Positions 1-4,612 of a stretch of DNA of 5,088 nt are shown in pieces. The stretch comes from UCB2 sp964475735 (GTDB lineage Bacteria; Chloroflexota; Dehalococcoidia; Tepidiformales; Tepidiformaceae). A program made the translations under genes and the position numbers. The stretch spans positions 1 through 5,088 of the forward strand of contig CAYYYI010000169.1 of NCBI GenBank assembly GCA_964475735.1, given 5' to 3'. The notes beneath the pieces were generated by a model. It was not told the DNA's origin, searched no databases, and was given only the letters and a program-made list of their open reading frames with translations. Numbering within the stretch: position 1 is the stretch's first letter; the number at the start of each line of letters is the position of its first letter.

Positions 1-221
1 TCCCCGTCGCCAACGACCGCGTCTACGGCCGCGGCGGGGAAGGCCGCCAACTCCTGCACGCCTGGCGGATCACGGTCCCGCACCCCACCGGCGGCACCCT
101 GATGGTTGCGGCCCCACTGCCTCCCGACTTCCTCGACGCCGTTCGATCGATGGGGGCCGAAACGATAGCCTTGCCCTACGCCAAACCCGTACCCCCGCTC
201 CGCACGGAGGACCCCTCGTGA
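1..221 (+). CDS. RluA-family RNA pseudouridine synthase, C-terminal fragment
   Basis: This is the last 72 codons of a gene that begins before the window; the complete reading frame starts at base 3 and stops at TGA 219-221. The visible protein contains NDRVYG, then LHAWRITVPHP, then a stretch ending in APLPPDF. This follows the C-terminal pattern of the RluA/RluC/RluD family: a VYG turn, LHA, a strand ending in HP, then a hydrophobic strand and AP(L/I)P.D. These enzymes isomerise specific uridines in rRNA or tRNA to pseudouridine. The catalytic Asp lies upstream and is not visible, so the substrate class cannot be assigned. The stop codon overlaps the gltX GTG start (bases 218-221 read GTGA), suggesting one transcript with translational coupling. 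Family call is fairly secure; the exact paralogue is unknown. Confidence 0.75.
   Translation, partial: PVANDRVYGRGGEGRQLLHAWRITVPHPTGGTLMVAAPLPPDFLDAVRSMGAETIALPYAKPVPPLRTEDPS
206..211 (+). promoter_or_regulatory. Ribosome binding site of gltX
   Basis: GGAGGA lies six bases before the GTG at 218, inside the last codons of the upstream gene. This supports the GTG start, since the next residues (TVRTRYAPSPTG) are the usual N-terminus of the family. Confidence 0.8.
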
Positions 222-1693
222 CCGTTCGCACGCGCTACGCGCCGAGCCCCACGGGCGACCCCCACATCGGCAACATCCGCTCGGCGCTTTTCAGCTGGGC
301 GCTTGCGCGAGCTAACGGCGGCGTCTTCATCCTGCGCATCGAGGACACCGACCGTAACCGTCTCGTCGAGACCTCCGTCGAAGCGATCATGGAGAGCCTC
401 CGCTGGCTTGGCATCGATTGGGACGAGGGTCCCGGCGTCGGCGGCATCCACGGGCCCTACTACCAGTCGCAACGGCTGCCGCTCTATCAGAAGGCCGCTC
501 TCACGCTCATCGAACGCGGCCGCGCCTACCGCTGTTTCTGCACTCCCGAGCGTCTCGACCAGATGCGCGCCGCCCAGGTTGCCGCGAAGCGCCCCCCGGG
601 CTACGACGGCCTCTGCCGCGACATTGCGCCAGGCGAATCGGAAGGCCGCGCGCGCACCGAGAAGTTCGTCGTCCGCTTCGCCATGCGCCGCGAAGGCACG
701 ACCGTCCTCGATGACCTCATCCGCGGTTCAATCGTCTTCGAAAACGCCCTCCAGGATGACTTCGTGATGCTGAAGTCGGACGGCTTTCCCACCTACCATC
801 TCGGCGTGGTCGTTGACGACACGGAGATGGAGATCACGCACGCAATCCGCGGCGACGAATGGATCTCGAGCGCCCCCAAGCACATCCAGCTCTACGAAGC
901 TCTCGGCTGGGACCCGCCCCTCTGGGCCCACCTGCCGCTCATCCTCGGGCCGGACCACAAGAAGCTGAGCAAGCGCACCGGCGACACCTCGGTGCTCGAC
1001 TACCGTCGCAACGGCTACCTGCCCGAGGCCATGGTCAACTTCCTCGCCTTCCTCGGCTGGTCGCTCGACGACCGCACCTCGCTCATCACCATTGAGGAGC
1101 TCAAGGAGCAGTTCTCGCTCGAACGTGTGGTCGCCAACCCGGCGGTTTTCGACATCGAGCGGCTGAATCACCTCAACGGCCACTACATCCGCGAAATGCC
1201 CGCTGAACGCTGGCGCCGCACCATCGCGGAATGGTGCGAAGAGGACCTGCCCGCCTCCGTCCCGCGTCCTGTCGATGCAGAGCTCGTAACTGCCGTCGCG
1301 CCGTTGCTACGCGAACGCGTCGGGCGCCTGGACGAAATCGCGCCTCTCACAGCCTTCCTCTTCGGCTACGAGGCGCCCGATTACGACCCCGCCCTCCTGA
1401 CCGAAAAGACCGGAGGGGACACCGAAGCGGCGCGGAGAATAGTGGATGCGGCCCTTCTCGCTCTCGACCGGGTCACCACGGAGCAATGGGACCGCGACGC
1501 AATCGAGGCGGCGATCAGGGGACTGGAAGGCGACCTCGCCATGAAGTTGCGCAAACTCGTGCCCGTGCTCTACGTAGCCGAGATGGGCCGCGCCCAGGGG
1601 ATACCGCTTTTCGACTCGCTCGCGCTTCTGGGCCGGGACCGCTCCCTTCAACGGTTGCGAACCGCCCGCGCGCACCTGGAGCACCGCCACTGA
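218..1693 (+). CDS. gltX: Glutamyl-tRNA synthetase (GluRS)
   Basis: This class I aminoacyl-tRNA synthetase attaches glutamate to tRNA-Glu in the cytoplasm using ATP. The 491-residue length is normal for bacterial GluRS. The N-terminal Rossmann fold opens with RTRYAPSPTGDPHIGN; residues 16-19 (HIGN) form the HIGH-type ATP signature, followed by RIEDTDR at 40-46. A zinc-knuckle-like insert has C107, C109, Y129 and C133. The second catalytic signature, KLSKR, is at 249-253 (KMSKS class). The C-terminal helical anticodon-binding domain ends in the typical PLFDSLALLGRDRSLQRL stretch (463-480). The GTG start is set by the GGAGGA site and by overlap with the preceding stop. A tRNA-Gln gene follows within 45 bases. 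If the organism lacks glutaminyl-tRNA synthetase, this enzyme may be non-discriminating and also charge tRNA-Gln with glutamate for GatCAB. The sequence alone does not settle that. Confidence 0.97.
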   Translation: MTVRTRYAPSPTGDPHIGNIRSALFSWALARANGGVFILRIEDTDRNRLVETSVEAIMESLRWLGIDWDEGPGVGGIHGPYYQSQRLPLYQKAALTLIERGRAYRCFCTPERLDQMRAAQVAAKRPPGYDGLCRDIAPGESEGRARTEKFVVRFAMRREGTTVLDDLIRGSIVFENALQDDFVMLKSDGFPTYHLGVVVDDTEMEITHAIRGDEWISSAPKHIQLYEALGWDPPLWAHLPLILGPDHKKLSKRTGDTSVLDYRRNGYLPEAMVNFLAFLGWSLDDRTSLITIEELKEQFSLERVVANPAVFDIERLNHLNGHYIREMPAERWRRTIAEWCEEDLPASVPRPVDAELVTAVAPLLRERVGRLDEIAPLTAFLFGYEAPDYDPALLTEKTGGDTEAARRIVDAALLALDRVTTEQWDRDAIEAAIRGLEGDLAMKLRKLVPVLYVAEMGRAQGIPLFDSLALLGRDRSLQRLRTARAHLEHRH

Positions 1694-1719
1694 TCTGGAG
1701 CGACTCAGGGCGGCCGTGT

Positions 1720-1725
1720 TAGTCT
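1720..1725 (+). promoter_or_regulatory. Candidate -10 element of the tRNA-Gln promoter
   Basis: TAGTCT ends exactly 10 bases before the mature 5' end of tRNA-Gln. The tRNA-Val gene later in the window has TAGACT at the same distance. No good -35 box is seen at 16-18 bases upstream (CTGGAG at 1695-1700 is a weak candidate with 19-base spacing), so part of the tRNA expression could come from gltX read-through. Confidence 0.45.
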
Positions 1726-1735
1726 GAAAGCACGC

Positions 1736-1809
1736 TGGGGACTCGTCTAATGGTAGGACAGCAGATTCTGGATCTGTACGTGGGGGTTCGACTCCTCCGT
1801 CCCCAGCCA
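1736..1809 (+). tRNA. tRNA-Gln (anticodon CTG)
   Basis: A full cloverleaf can be folded by hand. The acceptor stem is TGGGGAC (1736-1742) with GTCCCCA (1799-1805), discriminator G1806 and encoded CCA 1807-1809. The D stem is GTC/GAC (1745-1747 with 1757-1759). The anticodon stem GCAGA/TCTGT has one G-T wobble and a loop of TTCTGGA, giving anticodon CTG (1768-1770), which reads CAG. The T stem is GGGGG/CCTCC (one G-T) with loop TTCGACT. The weak first pair (T1-A72) and G73 agree with known bacterial tRNA-Gln features. The assembly gap starts at the next base, so any following tRNA or terminator is hidden. Confidence 0.96.
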
Positions 1810-1909
1810 NNNNNNNNNNNNNNNNNNNNNNNNNNNNNNNNNNNNNNNNNNNNNNNNNNNNNNNNNNNNNNNNNNNNNNNNNNNNNNNNNNNNNNNNNNN
1901 NNNNNNNNN
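1810..1909. other. Assembly gap of 100 N
   Basis: Exactly 100 undetermined bases, a conventional placeholder for a scaffold gap of unknown size. The order and orientation of the two flanking contigs rest on scaffolding, not on sequence. Open reading frames drawn across it are artefacts. Confidence 0.97.
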
Positions 1910-2602
1910 CAGCGAGTCGTAGGAGCGGTCATCACGGACGATTGCCGGGTAGGCAGCCAGCCCGCCAATCGAAACGACGAGCGAAACGGTGCGCTCGCTG
2001 TCGTGCTCGTCTTCAATCCCCTCGATCTGCCGCAGCGTGAGATCGTTCTTCAGCAGCGTGTCGCTCTTGCGCTCGATGCGGTCCCTGGGCGACCTCACCA
2101 GCAGCCGCGGCGGGCTCGTGAGCTCGATGTCGGCGGGCGGCCACGTAATTCGCACCTTGCCGAAGAGAGGGAGCGGTTCCTGCAGCCCCGCGGCGCGGAC
2201 GGCCTCCTCGATGTAGCGCTCAACGGTGCGTTCCACGTCGTTCTCGTAGGCGGCTCGCTCGCTCGTGAGCGTGTCAACGAGGGCCCGGTCCGGCTCAGGC
2301 GATTCGAGTGCGGCGCGGATCTGGCTCGTGAGCGCGAAGTAGCGGGAGAGCGCCTCTTCGCTCGCCGCTGCACCGGGGCCGGGCCCGATGCCAAGGCGCG
2401 TAAACAGGTTGCTGGTGAGGTTGTCCGCTTCCCACCGCCAGAGGTGGTACCGGTAGTCCGGACCGGAAAAGACGAATGTTCCAAGCACCATTCCCAGGAC
2501 CACGCCCAGCACGCCCGCGGCGATTGCCACCATCGCCCACGGGTTGGGGCTCCACGGCCGGAGGTCCGCAACGGCCGGCGAACGGGGACGGAGTAGTTGC
2601 AC
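1910..2602 (-). CDS. Membrane-anchored protein of unknown function, C-terminus lost in the gap
   Basis: 231 codons are visible, from a GTG at 2602 down to the gap. Residues 1-21 form a short basic, proline-rich tail. Residues 22-46 are a strongly hydrophobic single membrane segment rich in A, G, V and L. A charged, mostly helical stretch follows (about 50-125, with SEEALSRYFALTSQIRAAL and ERTVERYIEEAV). After that comes a more strand-like part with KVRITWPPADIELTSPPRLL and, near the end, TVSLVVSIGGLAAYPAIV. This predicts a protein anchored by its N-terminus with a large domain outside the membrane. I do not recognise a named family. From memory, proteins of this layout in Chloroflexota carry a zinc-peptidase-like HExxH motif shortly after the IGGLAAYP segment, which here would fall in the gap. 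That is unverified. The ribosome site before the GTG is weak, and ATG at codon 24 is a less likely start because it would remove part of the membrane segment. Confidence 0.7.
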
Positions 2603-2661
2603 GACGCCACCAAGGATAGCTGGCGGGAAGCAAAGCGCCCGTTAGCTCCGCCCCATTGCGG

Positions 2662-2690
2662 TTGAACCCCGCGGGTGGTGGGCCTAGACT
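2662..2690 (+). promoter_or_regulatory. Sigma70-type promoter of tRNA-Val
   Basis: TTGAAC (2662-2667) and TAGACT (2685-2690) are separated by 17 bases, the optimal spacing for the housekeeping sigma factor. The -10 box ends 10 bases before the tRNA, implying a 5' leader of only a few bases. The region also separates the tRNA from the divergent minus-strand gene that starts at 2602. Confidence 0.75.
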
Positions 2691-2700
2691 GGCAGTTCCG

Positions 2701-2777
2701 GGGCGGTTAGCTCAGCCGGTTAGAGCGCGTCGTTCACACCGACGAGGTCGAGAGTTCGAGTCTCCCACCGCCCACCA
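2701..2777 (+). tRNA. tRNA-Val (anticodon CAC)
   Basis: The acceptor stem is GGGCGGT (2701-2707) with ACCGCCC (2767-2773), discriminator A2774 and encoded CCA 2775-2777. The D stem is GCTC/GAGC (2710-2713 with 2723-2726). The anticodon stem CGTCG/CGACG holds loop TTCACAC, so the anticodon is CAC (2735-2737), reading GTG. The T loop is TTCGAGT. The T stem has one mismatch, A2751 opposite C2765 (positions 50 and 64); all other stems pair fully. A clear promoter lies directly upstream. The acetyltransferase gene starts 42 bases after the CCA with no evident terminator between, so the two may share a transcript. Confidence 0.96.
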
Positions 2778-2819
2778 TCCCCTCTCTTCGTTCGATTCCA
2801 GGACCAGGGTGACCAATCC

Positions 2820-3674
2820 GTGAGCCGCTTCGCCATCCGGCGCGCCGAACCGGGTGACGCTGCGGCCATCGCAGCGGCCCTCGCCCGCGCGTTTGAGGGG
2901 CTTGCGCACATGGTCGGTCCCGCAATGCTCACCGCCGAGGGCGTGGCAGCAGCGCTTCAAACGGGGAGCGATATGCTCATCGCCGAGCGCCCGGACGCTG
3001 GAGTTGCCGCGGCCGTTCGCCTCTCCGCAGACGAAGGCGTCCTGTGGTTCGACTGCCTCGGCTCGGTTGTCCCGGGCGCGGGGCGCGAGGTGGTGCGCGC
3101 CGTCGAACGCAGGGCCCAGGAGAGGGGCCTTCGCTTTGCGCGCACCCGGCTCCCCGCCCACGAACGCACCCGATGGGCGTTTCAACGCTGGGGCTACGTC
3201 CCCGTGTCACGAGAGGGAGGCGATTCCGGCCCGGAAACCTTCGTTGTCGAACGCAGGCTGCCCCTGCTGACCGTCCGCGAGCAGCGGCGGGCAGATGCCG
3301 CGGCCATTGCCGCCCTCACCGGGGAGGATCCGTGGCCGTTCGAACAGGGCGCCCGTCCCGGCTGGTTCGTCCTGGCCGACGGCGAGCGGGTCGCCGGGGT
3401 CATCTCGGTGCGGGAAGCGCAGCGCGGCGTGGCGCTTGTGGCGCCCCCCGTGCTCGCCAGGGAATACGGCGGCCGCGGCATCGAGCTCTGGATGATCGCC
3501 GTCGCCGTCCGCTATGCGCAGACGGGGGCCTTTCACACCGCCGTGCTGCCGGCCGTGCCAGAAACCGGACGCCTCGGGCGCGACCTGGAGGACCGGCGGT
3601 GGCAACGCGAAGCATGGTCCGGGTCGCCTCATTATGTTCTGAACCTGGGCGAAGTGACGCCACAGTCAGAGTAG
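2820..3674 (+). CDS. Tandem GNAT-like N-acetyltransferase
   Basis: This 284-residue protein looks like two GNAT (acetyl-CoA-dependent N-acetyltransferase) folds in series. Repeat one begins FAIRRAEPGDAAAIAAAL (residues 4-21). It has a degenerate acetyl-CoA loop, PGAGREVVRAVERRAQERG (85-103), and ends near the FQRWGYVPVSRE segment (121-132), which matches the usual F..xGF element. Repeat two begins LTVREQRRADAAAIAAL (150-166) and carries YGGRGIELWM (216-225) where the Q/RxxGxG loop would be. Both loops depart from the consensus, so one or both sites may be inactive. The substrate is unknown. The GTG start is supported by AGGGTGA seven bases upstream (2806-2812), and no in-frame start lies nearby upstream. 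It is likely transcribed from the tRNA-Val promoter, as no separate promoter is visible. Confidence 0.75.
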   Translation: MSRFAIRRAEPGDAAAIAAALARAFEGLAHMVGPAMLTAEGVAAALQTGSDMLIAERPDAGVAAAVRLSADEGVLWFDCLGSVVPGAGREVVRAVERRAQERGLRFARTRLPAHERTRWAFQRWGYVPVSREGGDSGPETFVVERRLPLLTVREQRRADAAAIAALTGEDPWPFEQGARPGWFVLADGERVAGVISVREAQRGVALVAPPVLAREYGGRGIELWMIAVAVRYAQTGAFHTAVLPAVPETGRLGRDLEDRRWQREAWSGSPHYVLNLGEVTPQSE

Positions 3675-3712
3675 TGCGCAGCCGCGGGGTGTTTGAGACC
3701 GGCCGCTCCTGC

Positions 3713-3754
3713 AAGGACCTAACCCCAATTGACGGCCCTATGGTCCTTTCTTTT
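3713..3754 (+). terminator. Candidate Rho-independent terminator after the acetyltransferase gene
   Basis: AAGGACC (3713-3719) pairs perfectly with GGTCCTT (3742-3748), followed by the T-rich run TTTCTTTT (3747-3754). The 22-base loop is longer than ideal, and the T-run is interrupted by one C, so the call is moderate. Its position 38 bases after the stop codon fits. Confidence 0.45.
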
Positions 3755-3838
3755 CCCGACCTTCGTCCGTTCCTCGGGGGTATCTAAACCTCGGACACTG
3801 CCGCCCGTGGGCAATGAAGCCTCGGGTGAACTTGTGCG

Positions 3839-3858
3839 AATCGCGTTGATGCGCGATT
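3839..3858. repeat. Perfect 7-bp inverted repeat, candidate operator
   Basis: AATCGCG (3839-3845) and CGCGATT (3852-3858) form a perfect inverted repeat around six bases. There is no T-run after it, and it directly abuts the TGTGA-N6-TCACA box, sharing base 3858. It would lie at about -47 to -66 of the predicted start, a position suited to a second regulator. A short RNA hairpin is less likely because the site is upstream of the predicted transcription start. Confidence 0.4.
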
Positions 3859-3873
3859 GTGACTTCCATCACA
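3858..3873. promoter_or_regulatory. CRP/FNR-family operator, TGTGA-N6-TCACA
   Basis: TGTGA (3858-3862) and TCACA (3869-3873) are separated by CTTCCA. Both half-sites match the CRP consensus exactly, and the flanks (ATT before, TTT after) also resemble it. Its centre is 27.5 bases before the TAGACT -10 box, putting it near -40 of the predicted start. That is close to the -41.5 position of class II CRP activation, in which the regulator covers a missing -35 element. CRP/FNR-type proteins (including DNR/NNR relatives) are established regulators of denitrification genes, which suits the downstream cupredoxin and nosZ. Which family member binds here cannot be read from DNA. Confidence 0.6.
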
Positions 3874-3892
3874 TTTGGTCGGCCGGTTCGAG

Positions 3893-3898
3893 TAGACT
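3893..3898 (+). promoter_or_regulatory. -10 element of the cupredoxin promoter
   Basis: TAGACT is identical to the -10 box of tRNA-Val. At 17-base spacing the -35 position reads CACATT, a poor match that overlaps the CRP-like box. This combination is typical of an activator-dependent promoter. The predicted start is near 3905. Confidence 0.5.
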
Positions 3899-4011
3899 GT
3901 TAGCCGGGGACATCTGCACCGGGGTCTGGCTTGACGCCGGCGCAATCAACCTCAGGCGCTATCGCGAGTGGCGCCGCCAGGATGACCTGTCTACCATAAT
4001 AAGCAAACTGC

Positions 4012-4016
4012 GGAGG
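4012..4016 (+). promoter_or_regulatory. Ribosome binding site of the cupredoxin gene
   Basis: GGAGG lies 11 bases before the GTG at 4028. The spacing is slightly long, but no other start codon is nearer, and the signal peptide begins exactly at this GTG. Confidence 0.7.
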
Positions 4017-4027
4017 AACTTTCCTAA

Positions 4028-4486
4028 GTGAACAAAACACTCATTGTCCGGGTCTTTGGAGTGCTGGCGGCCGTTGGATTGGTGGCCAGCCTGGCTGTTG
4101 CGTGCGGTGGCGACGGCGACTCGGACGACGGCATCAAGATCAAGGGGACGGAGACAACGTCGAACGGGGACGACAAGCCGGACGGCGGCTCCAGCGGTGG
4201 GTCAACCGAAGTGACGATCGAGATGCAGGACAACTTCTTCGAGCCCAAGAACGTGACCGTGCCCGTCAACAAGACCATCAAGTTCACCCTCCCCAACAAG
4301 GGGACAGCCATCCACAACATGCACATCCTGAGCAAAGCGACCGAAGGCAAGGACTTCACCGGCAAGACGATCGTCAACGCTGGTGAGATCGACAAGATGG
4401 AAGTGAAGTTCACAAAGAAGGGCGTGGTGAAGTTCCAGTGCGACTATCACGTGCCCGACATGGTGGGGACCATCACCGTTCAGTAG
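4028..4486 (+). CDS. Lipoprotein cupredoxin (plastocyanin-like blue copper protein)
   Basis: This 152-residue small blue copper protein is probably a one-electron carrier on the outer face of the cytoplasmic membrane. Residues 1-25 are a signal peptide (basic MNKTLIVR, then a hydrophobic core) ending in LAVAC, so Cys26 is the likely lipid-modified residue. The -3 position is Ala, not the usual Leu. Residues 27-60 form a Gly/Asp/Ser-rich flexible tether. The cupredoxin domain (about 61-152) has DNFFEPKNVTVPVNKTI, then H96 in AIHNMHI, and C138, H141 and M145 in QCDYHVPDMVG. These four are the expected type 1 copper ligands. The C-x2-H-x3-M spacing puts one residue more before Met than the common C-x2-H-x2-M form. 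The gene lies 126 bases before nosZ on the same strand, behind the CRP-like promoter, so donation of electrons to NosZ is the natural inference. Copper delivery is an alternative. Confidence 0.9.
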   Translation: MNKTLIVRVFGVLAAVGLVASLAVACGGDGDSDDGIKIKGTETTSNGDDKPDGGSSGGSTEVTIEMQDNFFEPKNVTVPVNKTIKFTLPNKGTAIHNMHILSKATEGKDFTGKTIVNAGEIDKMEVKFTKKGVVKFQCDYHVPDMVGTITVQ

Positions 4487-4542
4487 GTCTCCCAATCTCC
4501 TGCAGCAACACGCGAAACGCCCGCGCGTGCGAGTCCTGAGAC
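4487..4542 (+). other. GC-rich hairpin between the cupredoxin gene and nosZ
   Basis: CACGCG (4509-4514) pairs with CGCGTG (4524-4529) across a 9-base loop. An outer pairing GTCTC (4487-4491) with GAGAC (4538-4542) could enclose it. No T-run follows, so it is not a standard terminator. It could slow transcription, protect the 3' end of the cupredoxin mRNA or be chance in GC-rich DNA. The rest of the spacer (4543-4594) shows no clear promoter. Confidence 0.3.
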
Positions 4543-4594
4543 GGGTGTAGGTCATAAAGATGTCAGAAAAGTCCAGAATTTGGCATCACATGCA

Positions 4595-4605
4595 AAGGAG
4601 AGGAG
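4595..4605 (+). promoter_or_regulatory. Strong tandem Shine-Dalgarno of nosZ
   Basis: Two purine-rich sites, AAGGAG and AGGAG, lie back to back. The second ends seven bases before the ATG at 4613. This fixes the start and predicts strong translation. Confidence 0.8.
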
Positions 4606-4612
4606 ATCTTTC

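Larger units (their letters stand above)
3675..4027. other. 353-base intergenic region with terminator and promoter of the cupredoxin gene
   Basis: I see no convincing gene here. The left end holds a candidate terminator for the acetyltransferase gene. The middle holds two adjacent palindromes and a -10 element, and the right end holds the ribosome site of the cupredoxin gene. CCTCGG occurs three times (3772, 3789, 3820), without obvious meaning. The predicted leader of the cupredoxin mRNA is about 120 bases. Confidence 0.6.

Noticed and set aside
1307..2602. A 431-codon minus-strand open frame running through the N block
   Set aside because: Only the part right of the gap (1910-2602) is supported. 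The part left of the gap is antisense to tRNA-Gln and gltX, and the frame across 100 N is meaningless.
2712..3185. A 157-codon minus-strand frame over tRNA-Val and the acetyltransferase gene
   Set aside because: It covers the tRNA and is the mirror of a better-supported plus-strand gene in GC-rich DNA.
3729..3786. TTGACG (3729-3734) with TATCTA (3781-3786) as a promoter
   Set aside because: The spacing of 46 bases is far outside the workable range, and no -10 lies 17 bases after TTGACG.
3044..3787. A 247-codon plus-strand frame within and beyond the acetyltransferase gene
   Set aside because: It is an Arg/Pro/Gly-rich out-of-frame shadow with no ribosome site or family resemblance.
3846..3859. 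FNR-like site TTGAT-N4-GATTG
   Set aside because: The second half does not match ATCAA; the overlapping TGTGA-N6-TCACA box explains the symmetry better.
3995..4000. CATAAT as a second -10 box just before the cupredoxin gene
   Set aside because: No -35 element lies 15-19 bases upstream, and the start would fall almost on the ribosome site.
3729..4031. A 100-codon plus-strand frame ending in a GTGA overlap with the cupredoxin start
   Set aside because: It begins with TTG inside the loop of the candidate terminator, runs through the palindromes and the -10 box, has no ribosome site and resembles nothing. The overlap with the next start looks accidental, although a short leader peptide cannot be fully excluded.
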